This document shows positions 8,780 to 18,033 of a stretch of DNA of 64,000 nucleotides, piece after piece. The position numbers and the translations under genes are program-made. The stretch comes from Pseudoalteromonas citrea. GTDB taxonomy: Bacteria; Pseudomonadota; Gammaproteobacteria; Enterobacterales; Alteromonadaceae. The notes beneath the pieces are model-generated. The model ran no database searches and was not told the DNA's origin. It saw only the letters and a program-made list of their open reading frames with translations. Numbering within the stretch: the stretch's first letter is position 1; each line of letters opens with the position of its first letter. The stretch spans positions 1-64,000 of the forward strand of contig NZ_AHBZ03000016.1 in the NCBI RefSeq assembly GCF_000238375.3, written 5' to 3'.

Positions 8780-10126
8780 ATGAGTTCACAGTACACGGTC
8801 GCTAAATTTGGCGGCACAAGTGTAGCCGATTTTGACGCCATGCACCGCTGTGCACAAATTATTCACGATGACACGAATGTTCGCATTGTCGCGGTTAGCG
8901 CCAGTGCCGGTGTTACCAATCATTTAGTAACGTTAACCCAGCAAAAATCCAATGAAGATGAACGTTTAGCGTTGGTCGATAATATAATTACAATTCAAAA
9001 TGCGATTTTGGCGAAGTTAACTTTAGATGCAGATTTAGCTCAGTCTTTTGAATTGACGCTAAATGAACTTAAATCACTTGCGACTTTACCTGCGTTAAGT
9101 GCGCAACAATGCGATGAAATGCTGAGCTTTGGGGAGCGTTTGTCGTCATTTTTGTTCACCCAAGTATTACGTGATCTTGGTGTTAAAGCGCAGCGATTTG
9201 ATGTACGTAAAGTATTAAAAACAGATAACCGGTTTGGTAAAGCAACTCCAGATATTGCCGCGACGGCATTGGCTGCGCAAAAACATCTGATCCCGCTGCT
9301 CGAAGAGACAGTGATTGTCACTCAAGGTTTTATTGGTAGTGATCCATACAACCAAACAACCACATTAGGCCGTGGCGGTTCTGACTATAGTGCTGCTTTA
9401 TTGGCTGAGGCAATAAAAGCGAAAAGTGTGCACATTTGGACCGATGTAGTGGGTATATTCAGTACAGATCCGCGTTTGTGTACTAAAGCATCGCCGATAG
9501 CGAAATTAAGCTTTGATGAAGCCGCGGAAATGGCAACATTCGGTGCGAAAGTGCTACACCCCGCAACGATCTTACCTGCGAGTAGAAGCAATATTTCGGT
9601 GTTCGTTGGGTCAAGTCGAGACCCCCAAGCGGGCGGTACATGGATTGAAAAAAACACCTCATCGCAAGCTGGGATCCGAGCTGTCACACAGCGCAAAAAT
9701 CAAATATTACTGACGCTTAAAAGTCCTGAAATGTTATTAGCAAGTGGCTTTTTAGCACGTATTTTTACCACGTTAAGTGCCTATAATATTTCCGTCGATT
9801 TAGTGACAACTTCTGAAATCAGTGTGGCGATCACCCTAGATAATGCATTTAATGCGTCACGTCCAGAGTTGGATCAACACTGCTTAGATGAACTGAGCGA
9901 GTTTTGCCATGTAACAGTTGAAAATAATCTGACTTTGGTTGCCTTGATTGGCTCGCAAATTCAGTTACGTCAGCATGAGGTGAACTTGATGGAAGTTTTG
10001 AGTGACTTTAATATTCGTTTAATTTGTCATGGCGCGAGTAAACATAATTTGTGTTTTTTAGTTGAGCAGGCAGACTCGGATAAAGTTGTTCAATCTATTC
10101 ATGCTAAGTTACTTGAAGTAGCCTAA
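8780..10126 (+). CDS. lysC: Lysine-sensitive aspartokinase III
   Basis: The 448-residue enzyme phosphorylates aspartate, the first step to lysine, threonine and methionine. The kinase domain has KFGGTSV at residues 9-15, a GFIGSDP segment, LGRGGSDY, and the WTDVVGIFSTDPR motif. Two ACT-type regulatory domains follow (about 300-448), including the SVDLVTTSEISV segment that forms the lysine site in LysC. The length matches E. coli LysC. The ATG has a strong GAGGAGA ribosome site. The upstream lysine riboswitch, together with the ACT domains, gives double feedback control. Confidence 0.95.
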   Translation: MSSQYTVAKFGGTSVADFDAMHRCAQIIHDDTNVRIVAVSASAGVTNHLVTLTQQKSNEDERLALVDNIITIQNAILAKLTLDADLAQSFELTLNELKSLATLPALSAQQCDEMLSFGERLSSFLFTQVLRDLGVKAQRFDVRKVLKTDNRFGKATPDIAATALAAQKHLIPLLEETVIVTQGFIGSDPYNQTTTLGRGGSDYSAALLAEAIKAKSVHIWTDVVGIFSTDPRLCTKASPIAKLSFDEAAEMATFGAKVLHPATILPASRSNISVFVGSSRDPQAGGTWIEKNTSSQAGIRAVTQRKNQILLTLKSPEMLLASGFLARIFTTLSAYNISVDLVTTSEISVAITLDNAFNASRPELDQHCLDELSEFCHVTVENNLTLVALIGSQIQLRQHEVNLMEVLSDFNIRLICHGASKHNLCFLVEQADSDKVVQSIHAKLLEVA

Positions 10127-10229
10127 TTATTGGCAACATTTATAAAACAATATCTAGTGATTAAGTTTTAGATTGCATGACGGTAAAATCCCGAGTAAAG
10201 TGCTAATTAAGCCGTATTGGGGAGCCGTC

Positions 10230-10760
10230 ATGCAGTATCAAGATATATATCAATTTTGGTTTGTTACTTGTTCAGAATCAGACTGGTGGAACAAATCAAC
10301 TCACTTCGATCTTAAAATTCAATCACAGTTTTCAGTACATCATCGGATGGCGATGCATGGCGAACTTGCGCATTGGCGTAGTGACCCTATCGGTGCGTTA
10401 TGTGAAATAATCATCTTAGATCAGTTCTCGAGAAATATGTTTCGAGATACACCCGGTGCGTTTGCGTCTGATGCGCTGGCATTATGCCTTGCACAGCACG
10501 CTATCGAAAAAGGAGTCGATAAACAGCTTAATGACACGGAATTAAGCTTTTTGTATATGCCTTTAATGCACAGTGAAAGTAAAGTTATTCATCAACAAGC
10601 CGAAAAGCTTTTTCGCGACTTACCCAATTATGAATTCGAGTTGGCTCACAAAAAAATTATTGACCAATTTGGTCGGTACCCACATAGAAATCACATATTG
10701 AATCGAGTTTCTAGTGACGATGAATTACAGTTTTTGACGCAAGCAGGGTCTAGTTTTTAA
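10230..10760 (+). CDS. DUF924-family protein
   Basis: The 176-residue protein has the family landmarks: the IYQFWF opening, SDWWNKSTHFDLKI, the DPIGALCEIIILDQFSRN core, a YMPLMHSES segment, and QFGRYPHRNHILNR near the end. DUF924 proteins have a TPR-like helical fold and no fixed function. I chose the ATG at 10230 because a GGGGAG ribosome site sits 5 bases before it; an upstream ATG at 10173 adds 19 unconserved residues. Confidence 0.9.
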   Translation: MQYQDIYQFWFVTCSESDWWNKSTHFDLKIQSQFSVHHRMAMHGELAHWRSDPIGALCEIIILDQFSRNMFRDTPGAFASDALALCLAQHAIEKGVDKQLNDTELSFLYMPLMHSESKVIHQQAEKLFRDLPNYEFELAHKKIIDQFGRYPHRNHILNRVSSDDELQFLTQAGSSF

Positions 10761-10872
10761 ATCTTACTCAGATTTGTTTTGGCAGGTTCCTTAATTTGGG
10801 CCTTGGAGAGTCGCATTTTTTAACAAGTTAAGTATAATCAGCGGTCCAAAACAATAATCATATAGAATCGGT

Positions 10873-12195
10873 ATGGCTCAATTGCGCGATGGTTTTCAAA
10901 GCCGACTTGGCTTTGTTCTTGCTGCTGCTGGCGCAGCGGTCGGGTTAGGTAATATTTGGGGGTTTCCCACTCAAGCTGCAAACCATGGTGGTGGCGCTTT
11001 TTTACTAGTCTACTTCATTGTTATTTTTCTTTTGGCATTGCCTGCGCTTTACACCGAGTTATACCTTGGTCATCAAGCGCAATCAAACCCGGTAAAAGCA
11101 CTTAAACAAGCATGGCAAGAAAAAGGGCCTAAAATAGGCGCATCCGCCGGATATATCGGCCTGTTCGGCGCTATAATTATGCTGAGCTTTTATTCAATCG
11201 TTGCCGGGTGGATGCTCGCTTACTCAATCGAGCCCATTGCGCGCTTTTTGGGCTTTGAGCAATTAAGTGCCTTTTTAATTGGTGATTCAACACTACGTAA
11301 CTTTATTTTTACGCCCATTATGTTGTTGCTGACCGCAAGTATTATATTGAAAGGGGTCAAATCTGGCATTGAAGCTTGGTCTCGTCGTTTGATGCCTATG
11401 TTATTGCTATTGTTAGTTGCTTTAATTGGTTACATTGGCACCTTAGATGGCGCAGCTGAAGGGTTTAAAGCCTATTTAGTCCCAGATTTCTCACAAATTA
11501 CGGATCCAGACTTGGTCATTGCTGCTATGGGTCAAGCGTTTTTCTCACTATCACTGGGTGTCGGGTGTATGATGATTTATGGCTCATACCTCAAACCTAA
11601 TGCAAATTTACCTAAACTTACCGCCAGTGTGGCGCTACTTGATACCGGTGTTGCGTTTCTTGCCGGTCTGTTGATCATACCCGCTATTTTTGTTGCGCAG
11701 CAAAATGGTGTTGAGGTTTTTCAAGATGGTAAGCTTATTGGTGAAGGGCGTTTAATTTTTGCGGTTCTACCAGAGTTGTTTGCCAGTATGGGGGAGGTGG
11801 GTTTACTTGTAGGGCTGACGTTCTTTATTTTAATGTCGATAGCCTCTTTGACCTCTACAATTTCATCAACAGAAATCCCAGTTGCGTTTTTGGTTGAAAA
11901 TCACAGTTTTAAGAGAAATAGCGCTACTTGGTGGGTAACGGCAACAATTTTACTTGTCTCAAGCCTCATTATTTTGAACTTTGATTGGTTATTTGGGTTG
12001 GTGATAAGTTTATTTACACAATACCAGTTACCACTTATGGGCTTGTTTTACTTCATTACAGTAGGCTGGATGTGGAAGCGCGGTAACCAATTGCATTTAG
12101 AGTGTAAAGGGCCACATTATTGGTTTGCGCAATACGTGCGCTTTGTATGCCCGATATTAATGACAGCCGTGTTTGTTAATGTTGCGCTAAAATAA
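10873..12195 (+). CDS. NSS-family sodium-dependent symporter
   Basis: The 440-residue protein has about 11 membrane helices and the family opening: FVLAAAGAAVGLGNIWGFP, whose unwound helix 1 binds sodium and substrate in LeuT-type transporters. Further family motifs are NHGGGAFLLVY, LPALYTELYLG and the FFSLSLGVGCMMIYGSY segment of helix 6. Bacterial members usually carry amino acids or related amines; the substrate cannot be read here. The length suits the shorter bacterial NSS group. It is monocistronic, ending at a strong stem-loop shared with convergent ndh. Confidence 0.9.
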   Translation: MAQLRDGFQSRLGFVLAAAGAAVGLGNIWGFPTQAANHGGGAFLLVYFIVIFLLALPALYTELYLGHQAQSNPVKALKQAWQEKGPKIGASAGYIGLFGAIIMLSFYSIVAGWMLAYSIEPIARFLGFEQLSAFLIGDSTLRNFIFTPIMLLLTASIILKGVKSGIEAWSRRLMPMLLLLLVALIGYIGTLDGAAEGFKAYLVPDFSQITDPDLVIAAMGQAFFSLSLGVGCMMIYGSYLKPNANLPKLTASVALLDTGVAFLAGLLIIPAIFVAQQNGVEVFQDGKLIGEGRLIFAVLPELFASMGEVGLLVGLTFFILMSIASLTSTISSTEIPVAFLVENHSFKRNSATWWVTATILLVSSLIILNFDWLFGLVISLFTQYQLPLMGLFYFITVGWMWKRGNQLHLECKGPHYWFAQYVRFVCPILMTAVFVNVALK

Positions 12196-12205
12196 CGTAC
12201 AATCT

Positions 12206-12234
12206 TTTAGGCTGAGCAGTGTGCTCAGCCTAAA
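12206..12234. terminator. Strong stem-loop between convergent genes
   Basis: A 13-bp perfect stem (12206-12218 with 12222-12234) with a GTG loop lies between the symporter stop and the ndh stop. The stem carries its own TTTA/TAAA base, and no long T run follows on either strand, so it is probably a bidirectional terminator. Confidence 0.7.
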
Positions 12235-12251
12235 TCAACGTTGTAGATATA

Positions 12252-13559
12252 CTAATGCAGCTTCATTTTTGGTCGCACTATTTTTAGCATTTTCTCGCTT
12301 ATCCAAAGAATAAACGTACGTAACGAACCATGTATAGCACGCTGGTGCATTCGATATAGTGATACATACATAAGCCGCGCAATTTTTCCTTCTATAAAAA
12401 AACTGTTTTTTGTTAAATTCCCCATGAGATTACCGACGGCGCTAAACTGAGATAAATTCACCAGTGAACCATGGTCTTGATAATTGAATTGCTTTAGGGG
12501 CTGGTCGAATATTTCAGCAATTAGATTGTGTTGAACACATTTAGCCATTTGATGTGCTGATTGCGCGCGCGGAGGTACAATGCTCCCATCGGCTTGAGTG
12601 AATGAACAGCAATCACCAATGGCATAGACTGAATCACACTGGGTACTTCGCAAGTATGTATCGACGTTGATTTGGTTATTTGCATTGAGCTCAAATATAT
12701 TGAGTTCTTTAATAAAATCAGGTGCTTTAACCCCAGCAGCCCAAACTTTTATATCTGCATCAATCTCTGTTTCTTGATGGGTTTTAAACGCCGTTGCAGA
12801 GGCAGATTTTACCTTAGTATTTTCAAATACTTTTACGCCGAGTTTCAATAGTTCTCGTTTTGCTGAACTGGCTATTCGTTCAGAAAGGGCGGGAAGTATA
12901 CGAGGTCCAGCTTCGATTAAGTTTATTTGCAGCTGCTCAGCGGTCATATTGTTTAGCCCATATGTTTTTAGTAAATATGTCACATGGTAAAGTTCAGCTG
13001 CTAGTTCAACACCCGTTGCACCGCCGCCAACGATAGCAATATTCAGAGTTTTATTTGGGGCCATGTTGCTTTGATGAATACGGGTGAAATGGTCTAGTAG
13101 TGCGTGTTGAAAACGCTCAGCTTGTGCATGAGAGTCTAAAAAGTAACAATGCTCTGTTACACCTGGGGTATTAAAGTCGTTACTGACACTCCCAATAGCA
13201 AGTACAAGCTTATCGAATTGAATATGTCGCTGCGGTAGTATCTGTTGCTGACACTCATTAAGTAAAGGCTTGAGTGTGAGCTGTTTTTGGTGTGTATTTA
13301 ATGCAGTAAATTCACCTAAGATAAAGCGATAATGATGCTTAGCGGCATGTGCCGAATACACCACGCCATCTAAATCAGCATCTAAAGATCCTGTGGCTAC
13401 TTCATGGAGTAAGGGTTTCCATATATGATTTCGATTTTTGTCAATTAGTATAATGTCTGCGTGCTTTTTCTTTCCTAATTTATGGCCCAATTGTGTCGCA
13501 AGTGCTAACCCACCAGCACCACCACCAACAATCACGATTGTAGGGCGTTGTGTAGACAT
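12252..13559 (-). CDS. ndh: Type II NADH dehydrogenase / FAD-dependent oxidoreductase
   Basis: The 435-residue flavoprotein has two Rossmann folds: VIVGGGAGGLALATQLG for FAD at the N-terminus and IAIVGGGATGVELAAEL for NAD(P)H near residue 175. The VWAAGVKAPDF motif and YAIGDCCSF (FAD-binding D) follow. The amphipathic C-terminal region, with LMYVSLYRMHQRAIHG, is typical of membrane-associated NDH-2. It passes electrons from NADH to quinone without pumping protons. It has its own promoter region in the 148-base gap before the AraC gene stop. Confidence 0.88.
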   Translation of the reverse strand: MSTQRPTIVIVGGGAGGLALATQLGHKLGKKKHADIILIDKNRNHIWKPLLHEVATGSLDADLDGVVYSAHAAKHHYRFILGEFTALNTHQKQLTLKPLLNECQQQILPQRHIQFDKLVLAIGSVSNDFNTPGVTEHCYFLDSHAQAERFQHALLDHFTRIHQSNMAPNKTLNIAIVGGGATGVELAAELYHVTYLLKTYGLNNMTAEQLQINLIEAGPRILPALSERIASSAKRELLKLGVKVFENTKVKSASATAFKTHQETEIDADIKVWAAGVKAPDFIKELNIFELNANNQINVDTYLRSTQCDSVYAIGDCCSFTQADGSIVPPRAQSAHQMAKCVQHNLIAEIFDQPLKQFNYQDHGSLVNLSQFSAVGNLMGNLTKNSFFIEGKIARLMYVSLYRMHQRAIHGSLRTFILWISEKMLKIVRPKMKLH

Positions 13560-13707
13560 AAGTATTCCTCATAAAGTAATAAAGGAATACTTATTATTGA
13601 GCGTGTCAAGATTGCTATATCGCGCTGAGTAGTCCTTTACAACCTAGTAGCATGAGGATGTATACCTACAAGTTAACATGGATTTGACTCCAAATTAAAG
13701 ACGAATA

Positions 13708-14574
13708 CTAAATTAATGTTGCTTGATGAATTCGTGATCTAAATTCACTCGGCGTACATAGTTTTATGGCTAAGAAACGTCGGTTAAAATTGGAGATATT
13801 ATTAAAACCACATTGGTCACTTATTACTGATATGGGAGCTGAGCTGTTAACCAGTAATTTACAGGCTTTGGCGATCCTAAGTTGGTTGATGAACTCAGTA
13901 ACGGTGCACTCAGTACGTTTTTTGAAAAAACGATGAAAGTGGTTGGTACTCATATGGGTATACTGAGCGAGAGAATCAGCACTCAGCGGATCACAGTAAT
14001 TATCGTAAATGTAGTTGAGTACTTTTTCGAACTTGTCTTTAGCAGGATCCAGCGTTCTTGGGAAAGAAAATTCCTGGCTGGATAGGGTATATGATTCACT
14101 CACGCTTAATGTATGGAGTAAAGACATCAATAAGTTGAATCGGACCATGGGTTCAGCAGTCTCCATTGCTTCAAATAGAGGACGCAGAGATTTTGCGGTT
14201 TGCTCGCTAAAACGCACTCCGCAGCGTGCTTTACGTAATAAATGATTTAAATCGGCTAATTCCGGATTGCTTTGTACTAACCCTTCAATCCATTGAGAGG
14301 GGATTTGGGCAACATGTACCAGTTGTTCAGTGCCATCAAAGTTAGGCTTCGATTGCCAAGTATGTGGTAAATCAGGGCCGAGTAATACCAAGTCAAAGTC
14401 ACCATATGGTGCTATATGATCACCAATATGGCTGACACCTTTGCTGTTAAGGGTTAAGCAAATTTCATATTCGGCATGATAATGCCAATTGAATGGAATT
14501 TCGTTTAATTTGTAGAGGCAATATCGCCATGAACAGTTATTTGATGGGATGATTTTCTCACATAGAGCCCTCAT
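13708..14574 (-). CDS. AraC-family regulator of the chitosugar locus
   Basis: The 288-residue protein has an N-terminal cupin-like sugar-sensing domain (WHYHAEYEICLTL near residue 30) and a C-terminal double helix-turn-helix, with DPLSADSLAQYTHMSTNHF and DQCGFNNISNFNRRF. It is divergent from the TonB receptor gene across a 316-base gap, so it probably controls the receptor-permease-kinase-hexosaminidase genes. The ligand, likely a chitin-derived sugar, is inferred from the neighbours only. Confidence 0.88.
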   Translation of the reverse strand: MRALCEKIIPSNNCSWRYCLYKLNEIPFNWHYHAEYEICLTLNSKGVSHIGDHIAPYGDFDLVLLGPDLPHTWQSKPNFDGTEQLVHVAQIPSQWIEGLVQSNPELADLNHLLRKARCGVRFSEQTAKSLRPLFEAMETAEPMVRFNLLMSLLHTLSVSESYTLSSQEFSFPRTLDPAKDKFEKVLNYIYDNYCDPLSADSLAQYTHMSTNHFHRFFKKRTECTVTEFINQLRIAKACKLLVNSSAPISVISDQCGFNNISNFNRRFLAIKLCTPSEFRSRIHQATLI

Positions 14575-14890
14575 AAATCACTCCTTTTATTTAAGCTTAA
14601 CAAACCATTAATACATGATGAATAGTTAAACACTTTGTAGTGATACGATTCTATTAACCGTTAGTATAATTCTCACCACTTTGGTTGTAACTTACTCAGA
14701 AATATACATTAAATTTTTATTTTGTGTAAATGGCGTGTAATGACAGCGATGTCAACCAAGTAGATAAGTACTAATAGATGATAGATATTGCGCACTTTTA
14801 ATAAAAACAACTGTTGAAATAAGGGGGTACCAAATTTTTGGTAGCAGATATGAAATTACCTAACAATATAAAAATTATCAGAGGAATGAC
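14575..14890. promoter_or_regulatory. Divergent control region, AraC regulator / TonB receptor
   Basis: This 316-base AT-rich gap must hold promoters for both directions. The clearest structure is an inverted repeat at 14828-14843 (TACCAAA, 2-base spacer, TTTGGTA), 48 bases before the receptor start; it may be an operator or a leader hairpin. A CAGAGGA ribosome site precedes the receptor ATG. I see no small gene in it. Confidence 0.5.
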
Positions 14891-17854
14891 ATGAACAACA
14901 AGAGATCATTCAAGCTTTCCCTTATCAGTTACGCAATTTTAGCAGGTGTTATGTCTAGTCATGCCTTAGCGGTTGACGGGCAAAGTGAAGAGGAACTTGA
15001 AGTTATCGAAGTGCGTGGTATTCGGGCTTCTACAGAAAAAAGTTTAAATACCAAGCGCTTTGCTGATGGAGTTGTTGACTCTATCACTGCTGAAGATATT
15101 GGTAAGCTCCCAGATGCGACAATTGCAGATTCGCTGCAGCGTATTCCTGGAATTCAAATTAGACGCAGTGCGGGTGAAGGGTCGACAATTAATGTTCGGG
15201 GTATGCCTCAAGTCACGACGTTGCTTAATGGCGAACAGTTTTTAAGTGCGGGTTCATTAACGAAGGTACAGCCAGACTTTACAGACATTCCATCCAGTTT
15301 GGTTGGGGCAATGAATGTAATGAAGTCACCGACTGCAGATACATTAGCTGGTGGTATATCAGGTACTGTTGATTTACAAACGAGAAAGCCATTTGATTTA
15401 GCTGAGGGATTCACCGGTGCTGCGTCAATTGAGGCTGCGAGGGGCTCTTATTCTAAAGAAACAGATCCTAAAGCCATGGTATTTGCAGGCTACAATGGCG
15501 ATAAATTTGCGGTGTTAGCTACCTTATCAAAAGATGAAGTGACATTGGCAAACTATCGCTTAGGTGCCACGAACCACGGTTGGGTTGGGGCTGTTCCTGA
15601 GTCCGGTGAGTGCTGGTATTGTCCGCAAACAGATATGAACGGCGACGGTGATACAAATGATGCGGAGTACACCTATGTCAGCTATGGTATGGTCAATCGC
15701 TTTACTGACCGTGAAAGAACGGGGGCAAATGTCAGCTTTCAGGCGCAGTTATCAGAGTCATTCGAATTAAGTGCCGATGTGTTTTATACCAAAATGGATG
15801 ATGCAGACCGTCAAAGAGGATTAATGGCGGACAATGCGTGGGGCGGGCATTGGCAATGGCAAGACCAACATGACCCAATTAATCGAGGTGAAATATTAGC
15901 GTCTGGCCATAGCTTGTATACTGCGCAAGATATTACGTTGAATGCCCCTCGTGTGGTTGCGCACTCAGAAAGCCACACCAATAAGAGAAAATCGACCAAT
16001 TACAATATTGAGCTTGTTTACCAAGGTGATGGCCCTTTTTCAGGCAAAATGCGCTTTATCACGGCAGATGCATCTCGCAGTCATACTGAAAATGTTGCGC
16101 AAGGTTATTTAACCAATGGCTTAGCGCATGGTCTGCGCCGAAATGAAGGTAATGGCCCGATAGCGGTTAACCCGGGTGGATATGGCCCAAATACAGTGCC
16201 AATGCGTTTTGACTTTACGGGTAAATATGCGAGATTAACGCCGCCAGTCTCGTTAGAAGGTGAAGCTTTTGGCTCCAATATTAATCGCTATTCCGTCACA
16301 TCGACTTACTCAGAAAATAATTATGATGAAGATGCATCTTTAGATGTATTACGTTTGGATGGTGAATACGAGTTTGACAGAGACCATCTAAATGCGATGC
16401 GTTTTGGCGTACGCTTTTCTGAGCGGGATATTTCGCGAGATCAATATGTGCTATTAGCGCCATTTAATAACCCTTTGGGTGAAGGTAGCGTTAATGTTAT
16501 GTGGAAAGATCAAGGGTTAGCGGCATTTGATACAGATGGAAGTGGTGGCACGCCAAGTGCTTCAGCAGGTGATTTAACCATGGGCCATGATAATCTGATC
16601 ACTTTTGCGAGCCTCCCTGAAGGCTGGGTGCAATCAGTTTCTGATTTTGGCCCTAATAGCATCGGTAGTATCTACTTTATTGATCCAAAGCAATTAGATG
16701 ATCCTTTTGCTTTCCAAAATAGGTTTTATCCGGGGAATGTGCGGGGCATGGTACCTGGCAGTTCTTATAAAGTGACTGAGCAAACGCAGTCTCTTTATTG
16801 GCGTGCAGACTTTACTGGGGATAATTACCAAGCTAATGCGGGTTTCCAATACATTAAAACTGATTTGGAAATAGCTCAAAACGTGATAGGAGATTCTATT
16901 TGTACTAACTGCCCAGGCACCGTTGCCGAAGATGCAGGTGATGTGATCACAGATAAGTCTTTTTCAGATTTTTTACCGTCGTTTAATTTAAGTGTTAATT
17001 TAAGTGATGACGTTGTCTACCGCGCTGCGTGGGGTAAGACAATGACAAAACTGGATCTGCAGCAAATAGCTGGGGGGCTAACCATCAGTCGCACTCGTGC
17101 AGGTGATGACCTAGCTGCTCGAGAAGGGATTTCTCCAGATTTACTCATCGCGACAAATGCAACGATGCAAGGAAACCCAGAGTTAAACCCTTGGCGAGCA
17201 GAAAATAGCGATATGGCTGTAGAGTGGTACTTTTCACCGAGTGCGATGGCAAGTATTGGTATCTTTAATATTAAATTGGCTTCATTTATTGAATCAAGTA
17301 CCTGGTTACAGGCAATGCCTGATGGTGATGAAGTCGTTCGTAGGGAAGTCACCGTTAATGGCTTGGTAAACGGGGCTGGTGGCACTATGAGCGGCGCTGA
17401 GTTTTCATATCAGCAAGCGTTCGACTTTTTACCCGGTATGTGGAGTGGGTTAGGGGCATCTTTTAACTATACTTATAGTGATAGCGAAAGTGGCCGCACT
17501 GATTTAGATGGCGAGCCATTGCCGTTGGAAGACAACTCTAAAGAATCTGCCAATGCAGTATTGTGGTATGAAAAATCAGGGTTTCAATTCAGATTGGCGG
17601 CTAATTACCGTTCTAAACGGTTAGCTGAAATTTCGGTTCCTTACGGAATGGGCGATACGGCAATTTGGACTGAACCTACTACTTACATCGATATTTCAGC
17701 CAGTTATGATGTTGATGATAATTTCACGGTGTTTATGTCGGGCAGTAACCTGACCGAAGAGTATGAAACTAATTATGCTCAGTGGAAGGATAATCGCATT
17801 TCTCAAAATATTTATGAGCGACGGCTGACGTTTGGTCTTCGTGCACGTTGGTAA
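14891..17854 (+). CDS. TonB-dependent receptor, probably for chitooligosaccharides
   Basis: The 987-residue outer-membrane protein has a signal peptide (cleavage after SSHALA), a TonB-box-like EEELEVIEVRG, a plug domain (DSITAEDIGKLPDATIADSL, then QRIPGIQI and the NVRGMP motif), and a long barrel ending in the usual aromatic-Arg tail (LTFGLRARW). The size and plug wording fit the TonB-Xanth-Caul carbohydrate-receptor type. The downstream permease, kinase and GH20 hexosaminidase point to N-acetylglucosamine oligomers as the substrate; this is inferred from context. It is preceded by the divergent AraC gene. Confidence 0.92.
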   Translation: MNNKRSFKLSLISYAILAGVMSSHALAVDGQSEEELEVIEVRGIRASTEKSLNTKRFADGVVDSITAEDIGKLPDATIADSLQRIPGIQIRRSAGEGSTINVRGMPQVTTLLNGEQFLSAGSLTKVQPDFTDIPSSLVGAMNVMKSPTADTLAGGISGTVDLQTRKPFDLAEGFTGAASIEAARGSYSKETDPKAMVFAGYNGDKFAVLATLSKDEVTLANYRLGATNHGWVGAVPESGECWYCPQTDMNGDGDTNDAEYTYVSYGMVNRFTDRERTGANVSFQAQLSESFELSADVFYTKMDDADRQRGLMADNAWGGHWQWQDQHDPINRGEILASGHSLYTAQDITLNAPRVVAHSESHTNKRKSTNYNIELVYQGDGPFSGKMRFITADASRSHTENVAQGYLTNGLAHGLRRNEGNGPIAVNPGGYGPNTVPMRFDFTGKYARLTPPVSLEGEAFGSNINRYSVTSTYSENNYDEDASLDVLRLDGEYEFDRDHLNAMRFGVRFSERDISRDQYVLLAPFNNPLGEGSVNVMWKDQGLAAFDTDGSGGTPSASAGDLTMGHDNLITFASLPEGWVQSVSDFGPNSIGSIYFIDPKQLDDPFAFQNRFYPGNVRGMVPGSSYKVTEQTQSLYWRADFTGDNYQANAGFQYIKTDLEIAQNVIGDSICTNCPGTVAEDAGDVITDKSFSDFLPSFNLSVNLSDDVVYRAAWGKTMTKLDLQQIAGGLTISRTRAGDDLAAREGISPDLLIATNATMQGNPELNPWRAENSDMAVEWYFSPSAMASIGIFNIKLASFIESSTWLQAMPDGDEVVRREVTVNGLVNGAGGTMSGAEFSYQQAFDFLPGMWSGLGASFNYTYSDSESGRTDLDGEPLPLEDNSKESANAVLWYEKSGFQFRLAANYRSKRLAEISVPYGMGDTAIWTEPTTYIDISASYDVDDNFTVFMSGSNLTEEYETNYAQWKDNRISQNIYERRLTFGLRARW

Positions 17855-17866
17855 ATATATAACGCT

Positions 17867-17900
17867 TAAAGTGAGTGCTGCATGAGCGGCACTTACTTTA
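17867..17900 (+). terminator. Stem-loop after the TonB receptor gene
   Basis: A 12-bp stem with one G-T pair (17867-17878 with 17889-17900) lies just after the receptor stop. No T run follows. It could end most receptor transcripts or protect their 3' end while letting some reach the permease gene. Confidence 0.5.
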
Positions 17901-18033
17901 TAAAAAGCGCTTTATAGCAAACGCTTGATAGTACAAAAAATCTCCCAAATCTAAGGCAATGCACCCCTTGAGTCATGTGTTTATATCGTTATGAACATAC
18001 TCTAACGCTATTGCCTTATCTAAATTTCGAGGT

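Noticed and set aside
9385-9696. 103-codon frame on the minus strand within lysC
   Set aside because: It is antisense to conserved aspartokinase motifs, with no ribosome site or family match.
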